In this document: positions 1 to 8,737 of the stretch, one piece after another
Position numbering within the stretch: position 1 is the first letter of the stretch
Layout of the letters: the number at the start of each line of letters is the position of its first letter
NCBI RefSeq assembly: GCF_014192105.1
Contig: NZ_JACHXK010000005.1
Coordinates: 188,804-252,803 of the forward strand
From: Paenibacillus phyllosphaerae
GTDB lineage: Bacteria > Bacillota > Bacilli > Paenibacillales > Paenibacillaceae
Length of the DNA stretch: 64,000 nt
Direction of reading: 5' to 3'
The notes under the pieces: model-generated
The model's input: the letters and a program-made list of their open reading frames with translations, nothing else
Databases searched by the model: none
What the model was told of the DNA's origin: nothing
Translations under genes and position numbers: made by a program

Positions 1-470
1 ACTCCGAAGAATTCTATGCTCCTTTATAATGTGCAGCTTATAGAGGCGTAGAATTCAAGGTGAAACGGCTGAAGCCAACTACAATGGCTGAACAAGCTTC
101 ACTCCGAAGAATTCTATGCTCCTTTATAATGTGCAGCTTATAGAGGCGTAGAATTCAAGGTGAAACGGCTGAAGCCAACTACAATGGCTGAACAAGTTTC
201 ACTCCGAAGAATTCTATGCTCCTTTATAATGCGCAGCTTATAGAGGCGTAGAATTCAAGGTGAAACGGCTGAAGCCAACTACAATGGCTGAACAAGCTTC
301 ACTCCAAAGAATTCTATGCTCCTTTATAATGCGCAGCTTATAGAGGCGTAGAATTCAAGGTGAAACGGCTAAAAGCCGTTTACTCGGCTTAGCAAGTTTC
401 ATTCCAACGAATGCTAAGCCCATTATAAGGTGCAGCTTATATTGGCTTATCCTTCAAGGTGAACCCGCTG
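1..470. repeat. Tandem array of 100-bp repeats (family I), four good copies plus a diverged one
   Basis: Units begin at 1, 101, 201 and 301. The first three are nearly identical, with scattered changes such as GTGCAGC to GCGCAGC. The fourth diverges after about 370, and a degenerate fifth runs to about 470. Within each unit the two GAATTC-containing arms (9-14 and 51-56 in unit 1) form an imperfect hairpin with a loop near TTTATAAT. The block AAGGTGAAnCGGCTnAnGCC also recurs singly near 31394 and 59268. There is no spacer structure, so this is not CRISPR. No coding frame runs through it. The array is cut by the left edge, so the true copy number is unknown. Confidence 0.9.
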
Positions 471-555
471 TGCCAATCTTCGGCGGCGAACTGCATCGCA
501 GTGCAGCTTCAATGCCAAAACCCTAAAAAGTAACTTGATTATGGTAAAACAGCTT

Positions 556-1734
556 TTAAAAGAAATCAAGAAGATTTGTTTGACGATTCGGAATCCACTG
601 TTCAACTCGCTGCGCCGCCGCAACCGAACCCGCCAGCTGGCCGTAGCCATACAGCCGCAGCGGCCTTGCATAACCCATGAGCATGGCCGTTAAGGCCTGA
701 ATCGTACAGCCTAGTTCAGTCGTCCCATCTTCCGCTGCTCCGCCTGGCAGGAGCGCAGCGCGCCCCTCTTCGTCCACCCGCAGCGTCCAAGCCCCTTCAT
801 TCCAAGGCGCGAACGGGTCCGTAATCTGCACCGTCACTTGACTCGGCCCATCTCCAGCCGGGTTTAGCGCCAGCTGGCTGACGAACGCCGGGGCATCCAC
901 GATTCTCGCCATGAAGTACGGGAAGATCTCCTGCTTCACCCGCGGATTCGGCAGCAAGTACGGCAGATTGTCATCCATCGGGACCTCGATCTCCACCTTA
1001 TCGATCATGGAGTCGTGATTGGCGATGAACGTCCACAGCGCCTCGCGCCCGCTCTCCTCCAGATAGACCATCTCGTGGACCGTCAGCTTGCGGTCGCCGA
1101 TGTCATAGAGAATATAGCCGCGCGGCTCTCCGTCCGCATTCGAGTAGACCGCGGTATATCTTGGTTTGCGGCGAAAAACAGACTCCGTCCACCAAGCCTC
1201 ATCGCGTATCAACGTGCCGTTATAGCGCGCCGCATAAGCCTCGTAGACCGGAGCAAGCTGCGAGAGATCGCCGTCCGTCCGTTCGACGCGGCCTTCGTAC
1301 GCCGCGCGGGGCGGCAGCTGTGCCGTTTCAATCGTATATTTTTTGTACTCGACGTAGAGCTCCCAACCATACTTGCGGTAGAACGGGAACGAGAACGGCG
1401 CCAGACACGAGACCGTCTGCCCGGCTTCCTTCATGACGGCGAGGCTATGCTGCAGCAGCTCCTTCACATAGCCTTGACGACGCTCCTCCGGCCATGTGGA
1501 CACGCTCGCAAGCCCACCCATCCGAAGCTTCCGGCCGTAGAGATACAGTTCGAAGGGGAGAATCGTCAGCTTCGCCGCCAGCTTATCTTCCACGAAGGCC
1601 CCCCAGCTTCTGCCTGGGGTGAACTTCTCTTTGCGAGTAGCCTGCTCCTCGGGGGTCATCGAGAATTGGAAGGCATATTGGGCCAAATCCATATGCTGAT
1701 CGTAATCGTCAAGGGTCAGTTGTCGTATTAACAT
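556..1734 (-). CDS. GNAT-family N-acetyltransferase, Eis-like (392 aa)
   Basis: The protein starts MLIRQLTLDDYDQHMDLAQY and has the two-GNAT-plus-C-terminal-SCP-like architecture of the Eis group. The acetyl-CoA loop region is GLASVSTWPEERRQGYVKEL, around residues 92-111, and the C-terminal third ends in WIPNRQTNLLDFF, where Eis-type enzymes end in a free carboxylate that takes part in catalysis. The length matches the family (about 390-410 aa). Eis proteins acetylate amines, including aminoglycosides in mycobacteria; the substrate here is unknown. An AGAGGTG sequence lies upstream of the ATG. It stands alone between the repeat array and the dgt terminator. Confidence 0.85.
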   Translation of the reverse strand: MLIRQLTLDDYDQHMDLAQYAFQFSMTPEEQATRKEKFTPGRSWGAFVEDKLAAKLTILPFELYLYGRKLRMGGLASVSTWPEERRQGYVKELLQHSLAVMKEAGQTVSCLAPFSFPFYRKYGWELYVEYKKYTIETAQLPPRAAYEGRVERTDGDLSQLAPVYEAYAARYNGTLIRDEAWWTESVFRRKPRYTAVYSNADGEPRGYILYDIGDRKLTVHEMVYLEESGREALWTFIANHDSMIDKVEIEVPMDDNLPYLLPNPRVKQEIFPYFMARIVDAPAFVSQLALNPAGDGPSQVTVQITDPFAPWNEGAWTLRVDEEGRAALLPGGAAEDGTTELGCTIQALTAMLMGYARPLRLYGYGQLAGSVAAAQRVEQWIPNRQTNLLDFF

Positions 1735-2005
1735 GCGGGCAGATGCACCTCTTTCGCTCCATAGGAATATGCTGCATGCGCCTGCGGCAAGCGCTCCCCT
1801 TCATCTTACACGAGCGAGGCGGACCGTATCGTTAGGCTTAAAGTCGTTATCTGCTGACAAGCCCTTGTCGATTCATTGGTTATTGGGCTGACGCCGGTGT
1901 GATACGCATCCTTTCTTCTATGCAAAAAAAGCCGACCTACCGTAAAGCACACTCAGGCGCCTTCGCGTAGCATCAGCTTTCTCTCAATCGAATATGAGTA
2001 TGAGC
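1735..2005. other. Intergenic region between acetyltransferase and dgt
   Basis: It holds the promoter side of the acetyltransferase and the dgt terminator. Nothing else was recognised. Confidence 0.5.
1924..1977 (-). terminator. Rho-independent terminator of the add-dgt unit
   Basis: On the minus strand, GCTGATGCTAC pairs with GTAGGTCGGC (one bulged G, two G-U pairs) and is followed by seven T residues. Confidence 0.65.
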
Positions 2006-3322
2006 TTAATCGCGCTCGTAAATCGAGCCCGTGCGGCTGGCGTACAGCTCGCCGTATACCTTCTCGGCATAGGCGTCCGTCATGCCGGCAATATAGTCGG
2101 CGACCATGCGCGGCCAAGCCCATACCGCCTTCTGCCGCTCATAACTCTCGATCCAGTCCGGCGGAATGATGAGCCGGCCGGTCGTCTCGTCCTTGAAGCT
2201 TTCCCACAGCCGCTGGAGCAGAATTTCGCTCCGCTTCTGCAGCCGCTGGACGCGGAAGTCTTTGATCAGCGTCACCCAAGCGAGCTTCTTCAGAATCTCC
2301 ATCGTCCGCAAAAGTTCCAGATCCTGCTCGCCGTCCCGCACGAAGGTGACCCGCTTCCAACCGGACTGATCGTCGATAATGCCGACGCGCGCCGCGAACT
2401 GGCTCACCCAGCGGGCTTTCATCTCTCTGCGGGCACGGGAGGTCTCGCGGCCGCATGCCGCATAGATCGCTTCCCACTGCTCGAGATAGAGGGTGAATAC
2501 TTGGCGGACCATGGCCGCGATATCCACCTGGTCCCAACCGACGCCGGAATTGCCCTGATCCTGCACAATCTCCTGCACGGTGTTGGCCACGAGCCGATCG
2601 TCCTCGAAGAAGCTCCGGTTCATCTGGATTTTGCCGGCGCGGATGCCGTCCTCGATATCATGGGTGGAATAGGCGATGTCGTCGCACAAGTCCATCAGCT
2701 GCGCTTCGAGCGTGGCGCAGCCCTCGGGCATTTGCCACATCTCGCGCAAGTAGCGGATCCCGTCATCCCATTCCATCGGATAGACGCCTTTCATGCGGCC
2801 GGGATCGCCAAGGCTGAACGGGTATTTGTTAATGCCGAGCAGCACGGCGCTGGTCAGATCGAGACCGCTGTCGCTGCCGGCCCTTTTCTCCAGGAACATC
2901 AGAATGCGGTAGTTCTGGGCATTGCCCTCGTAATTCAGACCGTAGTCGGCGGCCAGCAGCCGATGCAGCACTTCCTCGCCCTTGTGCCCGAAAGGAGGAT
3001 GGCCCAGGTCATGCGCAAGCGAGGCCACCTCCACGACTTCAGGCTCGATGACGAGGCCCGGGTGCTCGCGCAGCGCCAGGAACGGCTCGGTCTTATTCAG
3101 CCTGCGGCCGACCTCGCGGGCGATCTGCGACACTTCCAGCGAATGCGTCAGCCTCGTCCGGTAGTAATCTCCTGTGCCCGCTCCGAATACTTGCGACTTG
3201 CCTTGCAGCCGCCTAAAGGCGGGGGACTGGATCAGTCTGGCATAGTCCTTCTCATATTCGTCGCGGTTCTCGCTGGAATACATATTCTCGGTATCGAACA
3301 ACCGCAGCTTGCGTACGTTCAT
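2006..3322 (-). CDS. dgt: dGTPase, HD superfamily (438 aa)
   Basis: Deoxyguanosinetriphosphate triphosphohydrolase, which hydrolyses dGTP to deoxyguanosine and triphosphate. The HD metal site is visible as TRLTHSLEVSQIAREV and SLAHDLGHPPFGHKGEEVL, and the family signature FRRLQGKSQVFG lies near the N terminus. The start at 3322 (MNVRKLRLF) is chosen because GGGAGAGG sits about 7 nt upstream; an ATG at 3328 and one at 3352 are alternatives in the same frame. It follows add by about 45 nt on the same strand. The pair would join purine deoxynucleotide and adenosine salvage. Confidence 0.92.
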   Translation of the reverse strand: MNVRKLRLFDTENMYSSENRDEYEKDYARLIQSPAFRRLQGKSQVFGAGTGDYYRTRLTHSLEVSQIAREVGRRLNKTEPFLALREHPGLVIEPEVVEVASLAHDLGHPPFGHKGEEVLHRLLAADYGLNYEGNAQNYRILMFLEKRAGSDSGLDLTSAVLLGINKYPFSLGDPGRMKGVYPMEWDDGIRYLREMWQMPEGCATLEAQLMDLCDDIAYSTHDIEDGIRAGKIQMNRSFFEDDRLVANTVQEIVQDQGNSGVGWDQVDIAAMVRQVFTLYLEQWEAIYAACGRETSRARREMKARWVSQFAARVGIIDDQSGWKRVTFVRDGEQDLELLRTMEILKKLAWVTLIKDFRVQRLQKRSEILLQRLWESFKDETTGRLIIPPDWIESYERQKAVWAWPRMVADYIAGMTDAYAEKVYGELYASRTGSIYERD

Positions 3323-3366
3323 GGGCATCCCTCTCCCTTCCCTTCGGTGCATGAATCTTGGTTGAT

Positions 3367-4422
3367 TTAGGCTTGCAGAGCGATGCCGAGTTCCCGGCAG
3401 GCTTGCTCAAGCTTCGCCATGAGCGCGGCCCGCGCGGTTTCGTCCACGAATGCCGCTTCCACGCTGAATTGAACGGTCCGCGCGATCTCCTCGATCGTCA
3501 GGCCGCAGTGCGCCATCAGCAGCGCGTATTCCTTGGTCAGCGTCGAATCAGAGACCGTCCGGTTGTCGGTATTAATCGTCACTTTCAGCCCTTGGCGCAA
3601 GTAGTCGCGCAGCGGATATACTCCCCAGCCGGAGACCGCCTTCGTCTGCATGTTGCTGATCGGGCACATCTCAAGCGGAATGCCGCGATTCTTCACGATC
3701 CGGAATACCTCGCCGTCTTCCTTCAGCCGCACGCCATGGCCCAGCCGCTTCGCGCCAAGATGCTCGATCGCTTCTTCAATATTGGCGGCGCCTGCCGCTT
3801 CGCCTGCATGAATGGTAATCGGCATATCCGCTGCTTTCGCCGGTGCGAACAAGCCTCGGAACAACGACGCCGGGAAACCCGCTTCATCGCCGGCCAAGTC
3901 AACGGCCACGACGCCGGCATCGCGATAACGAATCGCCGCCGCTACAACGGGAGCGTTCACCACTTCCGATTCGTGCCGCATGCTGATGACGATCAACCTG
4001 GCTACTACGCCGAACTCCGCTTCCCCGCGTGCAAGGCCCGCCAACGCAGCTTCGATCGCCTGCTCGACCAAGAGACCTTCCTGCGTATGCAAATGCGGCC
4101 CGAAGCGCACCTCTATGTAGATCACGTTCTCCTGCGCGGCTTGCTCGACCAACTCGTAAGCAATGCGTTCGATAGCCTCGGCCTGCTGCATGAAACGAAG
4201 GACGAACTGGAACTTGCTCAAGTATTCCGTCAGACTCTCGCAATCGTCGGACACCTGCATATAAGGCAACAGCCCTTCCGCAGTATCCGCCGGTAGCGCG
4301 ATGCCCTGCCGGCGCGCCAGTTCAAGCACCGTGGCAGGCTTGACGCTGCCGTCCAAATGAACATGGAGGTCGACTTTAGGCAGTTGAAGCAAGCGTGCAT
4401 CGGATGTGTCATTCTTAACCAT
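3367..4422 (-). CDS. add: Adenosine deaminase (351 aa)
   Basis: Deaminates adenosine and deoxyadenosine to inosine and deoxyinosine. Zinc ligands are seen in LPKVDLHVHLDGS (His20, His22) and HAGEAAG, with RLGHGVRL and NTDNRTVSD completing the active site. The length is that of bacterial ADA. A strong GGAGG lies 8-9 nt before the ATG at 4422. It is first in a two-gene unit with dgt, so its product deoxyinosine and the deoxyguanosine from Dgt may feed the same salvage route (inference). Confidence 0.93.
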   Translation of the reverse strand: MVKNDTSDARLLQLPKVDLHVHLDGSVKPATVLELARRQGIALPADTAEGLLPYMQVSDDCESLTEYLSKFQFVLRFMQQAEAIERIAYELVEQAAQENVIYIEVRFGPHLHTQEGLLVEQAIEAALAGLARGEAEFGVVARLIVISMRHESEVVNAPVVAAAIRYRDAGVVAVDLAGDEAGFPASLFRGLFAPAKAADMPITIHAGEAAGAANIEEAIEHLGAKRLGHGVRLKEDGEVFRIVKNRGIPLEMCPISNMQTKAVSGWGVYPLRDYLRQGLKVTINTDNRTVSDSTLTKEYALLMAHCGLTIEEIARTVQFSVEAAFVDETARAALMAKLEQACRELGIALQA

Positions 4423-4633
4423 GTTAAGTTACCTCCCATTCAAGAACCCGATTAATTTATCTTATTCTCGCAGAAGTGACATGGTCATGCAAGACTGCCT
4501 AGCGGGGAAACAGAAAATTTTTCTAAGAAGGCGGTTGGCAACGGCACAGCGCTTAAGGCCGCACGACGAAGCGGCGGCCCCACTTTCCGGACCCGCCGCT
4601 CTCGCACGCTTTCGCGCAATCGCATCTATTCGT
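4423..4633. other. Intergenic region between add and glutathione peroxidase
   Basis: A GC-rich inverted repeat (AGCGGCGG and CCGCCGCT arms, about 4571-4601) follows the peroxidase gene on the minus strand. It lacks a T tract, so its role as terminator is uncertain. The rest should hold the add promoter. Confidence 0.4.
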
Positions 4634-5182
4634 TTACAGCAGCGCTTCGATATCCGCCTTCATGGCAGCCGGCACGACGCTTGGTTCGAACCGTTTGACG
4701 ACTTGGCCGTCGCGGTTGACGAGGAACTTCGTGAAATTCCATTTGACCGAGTTATCGCCCATCCAGTCCGGTTTGCTCGTCGAGAGGAATGCGCCCATTC
4801 TTGCGCTAGCCGGATCGTTCTGGTCAAAGCCTTGGAACGGCGCTGCTTCGGTCAGGTATTGGAACACCGGATGCGCCGTCTCGCCGCGCACGTCGGTCTT
4901 GGCGAACAGCGGGAAAGAAACGCCGTAGTTCACTTTGCAGAATGCTTCCACTTCGTCGTTCGTGCCCGGCTCCTGCTCGTTGAATTGGTTGGACGGGAAG
5001 CCGATAATCTCCAGCCCTTGGTCCTTATAAGCCTCGTATAGCTCCTGCAGCCCTTCATATTGCGGCGTCAGGCCGCATTTGCTCGCCGTGTTCACGACCA
5101 GCAGCACTTTCCCTTTGTACTCGGCCAGGGAGCGCTCCTCGCCCTTGATCGTTGCGGCTTGATAATCATAAATCGTAGACAT
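4634..5182 (-). CDS. Glutathione peroxidase family (Cys-type) peroxidase (182 aa)
   Basis: Reduces hydroperoxides; Cys-type homologues usually use thioredoxin rather than glutathione. Catalytic Cys36 is in NTASKCGLTPQY, Gln70 in NQFNEQEPG and the Trp in WNFTKF. The site that is FPCNQF in many homologues is FPSNQF here, but the distal Cys82 (EAFCKVNYGV) that resolves the disulfide in thioredoxin-dependent members is present. AGGAGG precedes the ATG. It lies 80 nt downstream of ohrR on the same strand, so it is probably under OhrR control. Confidence 0.93.
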   Translation of the reverse strand: MSTIYDYQAATIKGEERSLAEYKGKVLLVVNTASKCGLTPQYEGLQELYEAYKDQGLEIIGFPSNQFNEQEPGTNDEVEAFCKVNYGVSFPLFAKTDVRGETAHPVFQYLTEAAPFQGFDQNDPASARMGAFLSTSKPDWMGDNSVKWNFTKFLVNRDGQVVKRFEPSVVPAAMKADIEALL

Positions 5183-5262
5183 ATGAATTCCTCCTAATAA
5201 GTTGGATGATGGCGGATTAACTTAACAATTAATGAGAGAGGAACGTCAGCCTCCCTCTGTTC

Positions 5263-5721
5263 TTACGGCTTGCAAGCGGCGTACTTATTGATCGTTCTCG
5301 TCAAATCCTGGAGCTGATCGCGAAGCTTCTCGATCTCCTCCGGAGGCATATCGGTCTGACAGAATACTTTGGCCGGCAGTCCCTCTACCTTCTCCCGAAG
5401 CGCATGACCCTGCTCGGTCAACCGAACGATGACGCTGCGTTCATCCTGCGGGTCCCGGTCGCGGCGGACATGCCCGGCCGCCTCCAGCTTCTTCAAGAGC
5501 GGCGTCAGCGTTCCGGAATCCAGATACAGCTTCTCGCCCAGCGACTTGACTGGCAGCTCATCCTTCTCCCAGAGCACCAGCAAGGTCACGTACTGGGTGT
5601 ATGTCAAGCCAAGCTCATCCAGGAACGGCCGGTACAGCTTCGTCACCTCGCGGGCGGACGCATATAGCGCAAAGCACAGTTGATTGTCGAGGAACAGCAT
5701 CGGGTTCTTGTTCGTGTCCAT
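5263..5721 (-). CDS. ohrR: OhrR-type MarR-family organic peroxide regulator (152 aa)
   Basis: Winged-helix repressor that senses organic hydroperoxides through an N-terminal cysteine. Cys16 lies in LDNQLCFALYAS and the conserved tyrosines in LTYTQYVTLL. The wing region is RRDRDPQDERSVIVRLTEQG. It also has Cys121 and Cys150; the 105-residue spacing of Cys16 and Cys121 equals that of the reactive and resolving cysteines (22 and 127) of the two-Cys Xanthomonas OhrR, unlike one-Cys B. subtilis OhrR. GGAGGT precedes the ATG. An OhrR operator half a turn upstream supports autoregulation together with the downstream peroxidase. Confidence 0.9.
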   Translation of the reverse strand: MDTNKNPMLFLDNQLCFALYASAREVTKLYRPFLDELGLTYTQYVTLLVLWEKDELPVKSLGEKLYLDSGTLTPLLKKLEAAGHVRRDRDPQDERSVIVRLTEQGHALREKVEGLPAKVFCQTDMPPEEIEKLRDQLQDLTRTINKYAACKP

Positions 5722-5776
5722 ATTCCGTGTCCACCTCCTGACTGCACATGTTGATCGTCCATAAAACTAGATCGTA

Positions 5777-5791
5777 TACAATTTAATTTTA
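5777..5791. promoter_or_regulatory. OhrR operator
   Basis: TACAATTTAATTTTA matches the B. subtilis OhrR operator TACAATTnAATTGTA with one mismatch. It lies 56-70 nt upstream of the ohrR start, within the promoter region. Confidence 0.7.
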
Positions 5792-6006
5792 TATGTTTGA
5801 ATTGATGTTGTCAATCGAGATAACGGGAAATTTAACAACCGAATATAAGGCATCAAAGTCATCGTACCGCGTCGGCATAAAACGATAGTTATCGTAACTA
5901 GCATGCGCAACCCAGTAAAATCCATACTTTGAAGGTCCATTCGAAGCGTTAGGACGATTGGCGCTTTACAACATCTTCCACACCCTGCTACAATGACATC
6001 GCCACT

Positions 6007-6041
6007 ATTGTTAACCAAAAAAAATGAATCAGGTTAACAAT
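6007..6041. promoter_or_regulatory. BirA (biotin repressor) operator
   Basis: A perfect inverted repeat, ATTGTTAACC then 15 nt then GGTTAACAAT. This is the known Bacillus-type BirA box in sequence and spacing. It lies about 170 nt before the bioB start, and an ATG inside it (6024) is therefore not the translation start. Confidence 0.93.
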
Positions 6042-6209
6042 CAAATGTTAAGGAAGCACCGCCTGACGGACGCGCGTCGGTCGGGTCGCCGCAAAGTCCC
6101 TCATACGATTCGTTCTCAAACAAGTTCCTCACCTCACGTCATTCCTGCTAGCAAGATGCCGCGCCCTGTTGCGTCATCGGTTATCCCGTCCGAAAAGAGG
6201 TCCGTTCAC

Positions 6210-7244
6210 ATGACTACGACTCATTCCGCATCCAAGCTCGACTCTACACCTTCGCTCAATCCGAATATCCTGTGGCAGCACCTGGCGCAGCAAGCGCTTC
6301 GCGGCGAACGACTCACCATCGATGAGGGTCTTGCCGTGCTGACGGCCGACGACGATCAGCTGCTGCCGCTGCTGCATGCCGCCTTCCAAGTTCGCAGCCG
6401 GTATTACGGGCGGAAGGTGAAGCTCAATATGCTCATCAATGCCAAAAGCGGCCTATGCCCGGAGGATTGCGGCTACTGCTCGCAATCGATCGTCTCCGCC
6501 GCCCCAATCCCCAAATATACGATGCTCGACAAGGAGACGCTGCTCGCCGGCGCGCGCGAAGCGCTCAGCCGCAAAGCCGGCACCTACTGCATCGTCGCCG
6601 CGGGCAGAGGGCCGACCGAGCGGGAACTCGACCAGGTCGTCGAGGCAGTCGCCGAAATTCGCAGCACGATGCCGCTCAAGATCTGCGCCTGCCTGGGGCT
6701 GCTGAAACCGCAGCAGGCGAGACGGCTCGCGGAGGCCGGCGTTCACCGCTACAATCACAACCTGAACACGAGCCGCGCCAACTATCCTTCGATTACTACG
6801 ACGCATACCTACGACCAGCGTGCAGCGACGGTCGAGCAGGCCAAGCTCGCGGGCATGTCCCCTTGCTCCGGCGTCATTATCGGCATGGGCGAGACGGATG
6901 CCGACATCGTCGAGATGGCCTATGCGCTGCGGGAGCTCGGCGCGGATTCGATCCCGGTGAACTTCCTCCATTCGGTACCGGGGACCCCGCTTGCCGATGC
7001 GAAGCGGACGCCGGCATTGAAGGCGCTCAAGGTGCTGGCGCTCTTCCGCTTCCTCTGCCCGAAGCAAGAGATCCGCGTCGCCGGCGGGCGCGAGGTGAAC
7101 CTGCGGACGCTGCAGCCATTGGCGCTGTACGCGGCGAATTCCGTCTTCGTCGGCGATTACTTGACCACGCCCGGCCAAGCCGTTTCGTCGGACCACCAGA
7201 TGATCGAGGACCTTGGCTTCGAGATCGAATTATGCGCCATTTAG
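6210..7244 (+). CDS. bioB: Biotin synthase (344 aa)
   Basis: Radical SAM enzyme that inserts sulfur into dethiobiotin. The radical SAM cluster motif CPEDCGYC is preceded by MLINAKSGL. Further family motifs are CACLGLL, YNHNLNTS (cluster and substrate region), GMGET and VNFLHSVPGTPL, with the conserved Arg in the C-terminal IRVAGGREVNL. The start at 6210 has AAAGAGG 9 nt upstream. An in-frame ATG at 6024 would add 62 unconserved residues and lies in the BirA operator, so it was rejected. No other bio genes are adjacent. Confidence 0.95.
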   Translation: MTTTHSASKLDSTPSLNPNILWQHLAQQALRGERLTIDEGLAVLTADDDQLLPLLHAAFQVRSRYYGRKVKLNMLINAKSGLCPEDCGYCSQSIVSAAPIPKYTMLDKETLLAGAREALSRKAGTYCIVAAGRGPTERELDQVVEAVAEIRSTMPLKICACLGLLKPQQARRLAEAGVHRYNHNLNTSRANYPSITTTHTYDQRAATVEQAKLAGMSPCSGVIIGMGETDADIVEMAYALRELGADSIPVNFLHSVPGTPLADAKRTPALKALKVLALFRFLCPKQEIRVAGGREVNLRTLQPLALYAANSVFVGDYLTTPGQAVSSDHQMIEDLGFEIELCAI

Positions 7245-7282
7245 AGGCCATTTCCGCCGCTTCCGGCACCCTCTCTAACAGC

Positions 7283-7304
7283 TGCTGTGATTTAAATCAC
7301 AGCA
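7283..7304. promoter_or_regulatory. Crp/Fnr-type operator upstream of the chemotaxis receptor
   Basis: TGTGATTTAAATCACA (7286-7301) sits in a perfect 22-bp palindrome. It fits the TGTGA-N6-TCACA consensus of Crp and of B. subtilis Fnr. With TATAGT at 7323-7328 as -10, the start point is about 7335 and the site is centred at -41.5, the class II activator position. Confidence 0.75.
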
Positions 7305-7365
7305 ATTTTGTCCTTCCCGCGCTATAGTGGACGAACAACATTAGAGTAGACGAGGTGCGATTACT

Positions 7366-8634
7366 ATGCGTCTGGGACTGGAACATAAAGTCGTCATCGG
7401 GATTTGCGGAGTTTCGACGGTTACGTACGGGACGAGCGCATTTTTTATTTTTTATCTGAAGGACAAAATATCGGGGATGCCCGAGTGGCTGTTCACCGCG
7501 GTCACGCTGCTGCTGGGCATTCTGTGGACCGGCATCCTCGGCTGGCTCATGGCCAGATGGATCGCCAAGCCGCTCACCAAACTGGCCGCCTTCGCCGACA
7601 AAGCCGCTCTGGGCGAGCTCGACGTCGAGATTCCGCCGCATGCATCGCGCGATGAGCTCGGACAGCTGACCGCTTCTTTCCGGGCGATGCAGAATCAGCT
7701 GCGCAACATGATCCGGGATATTACGAATCAGGCATCGCTGGCCGAACAATACTCCGACACGCTCAAGGAGGCGATCGTGCGCGCCAGCACGCAATCGGAG
7801 GCCATCGCCCGCAGTACCGACGATATCGCCAGCGGCGCCGCTACGCAGGACCAGCAGGCCGGCGAGTGCTTGAGCACGATTGAGCAGAGCGCGGAAGCGG
7901 CCGCGCTCATGAATGACAGCGCCCATACCGCCCAACAGCTGGCCCAGGCGATGGCGGATGCCTTGCATGACGGCAGCGGACATATCCGCACTCTCCTTCA
8001 CGGGCTTACGGAATTGACGGCCGCGAGCGGTCAGTCGCTTGAATTGACGGCGACGCTGACCCGTCAGACTTCCGAGATCGGGGTCGTCACCCGGCTGGTG
8101 CGCGATATTGCCGAGCAGACGCATCTGCTGGCGCTCAATGCCAGCATCGAGGCGGCTCGGGCCGGCGAGGAAGGCCGCGGCTTCGCCGTTGTGGCTGGGC
8201 AGATCCGCAAACTCGCCGAGCAGAGCGCGGAAGCTGTCCAACAGATCGAGCGGCATATCGGCGACATGCAGCACAACGTCGTCTATATGGCCGAGTCGTT
8301 CCAACGCCAAGCCACGCAGATTGAATCCGAGGCCAAGCTAGGCCGCAGCACGGAATCATCGCTGATCCAAATCCGGGACGCCGTCGAGCAGACGGTCGAG
8401 GCGGTTACCTCCATCGCCGAGCGCGTGCAGCTCCAAGCGAATAAAATCGGGGACAGCAAGCAGTCCAACCGCGAAATCGCGATGATCTCCACGCAGATCG
8501 CGGACAAAGCTACGCAAGCAGCAGGCGCCGCGCAGGAACAGACGGCCGCCATGCAGCAGATCGCCGTCTCCGCCGAGCTGCTGACCGATCAAGCCAAACA
8601 GCTGACCGGCACAATCGGGGCGTTCCGCCTGTAG
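7366..8634 (+). CDS. Methyl-accepting chemotaxis protein without extracytoplasmic sensor (422 aa)
   Basis: Two transmembrane helices (about 9-31 and 41-62) are joined by a loop of under ten residues, so there is no extracellular ligand domain. A HAMP domain follows (about 63-116), then the signalling coiled coil with the conserved hairpin tip [20 protein letters not shown] (about 247-266) and GRGFAVVA. It should signal to CheA/CheW; the input may be membrane state or a cytoplasmic partner (inference). GAGGTG precedes the ATG. Upstream is a Crp/Fnr-type site at -41.5, suggesting activation by oxygen, NO or redox state. Confidence 0.9.
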   Translation: MRLGLEHKVVIGICGVSTVTYGTSAFFIFYLKDKISGMPEWLFTAVTLLLGILWTGILGWLMARWIAKPLTKLAAFADKAALGELDVEIPPHASRDELGQLTASFRAMQNQLRNMIRDITNQASLAEQYSDTLKEAIVRASTQSEAIARSTDDIASGAATQDQQAGECLSTIEQSAEAAALMNDSAHTAQQLAQAMADALHDGSGHIRTLLHGLTELTAASGQSLELTATLTRQTSEIGVVTRLVRDIAEQTHLLALNASIEAARAGEEGRGFAVVAGQIRKLAEQSAEAVQQIERHIGDMQHNVVYMAESFQRQATQIESEAKLGRSTESSLIQIRDAVEQTVEAVTSIAERVQLQANKIGDSKQSNREIAMISTQIADKATQAAGAAQEQTAAMQQIAVSAELLTDQAKQLTGTIGAFRL

Positions 8635-8680
8635 CCGCTTGATACTCCCTATTCGTCAGCCCTTAACTTTTATATTGCAT

Positions 8681-8724
8681 GGCAAAAGGGAGCCCATCCG
8701 CTTGAGGATGAGCTCCCTTTTGCC
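8681..8724. terminator. Bidirectional terminator between MCP and ccdC
   Basis: GGCAAAAGGGAGC pairs with GCTCCCTTTTGCC, with an inner CATCC/GGATG stem. The A/T-rich ends serve both converging genes. Confidence 0.8.
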
Positions 8725-8737
8725 ATATAACCAAAGC

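Noticed and set aside
1-470. CRISPR array
   Set aside because: The repeats are 100 bp and contiguous, with no unique spacers and no cas genes.
1994-3370. 458-aa plus-strand ORF opposite dgt
   Set aside because: Shadow of the dGTPase gene.
5767-6018. 83-aa minus-strand ORF between ohrR and bioB
   Set aside because: It covers the OhrR and BirA operator regions, has no family likeness and no good ribosome site.
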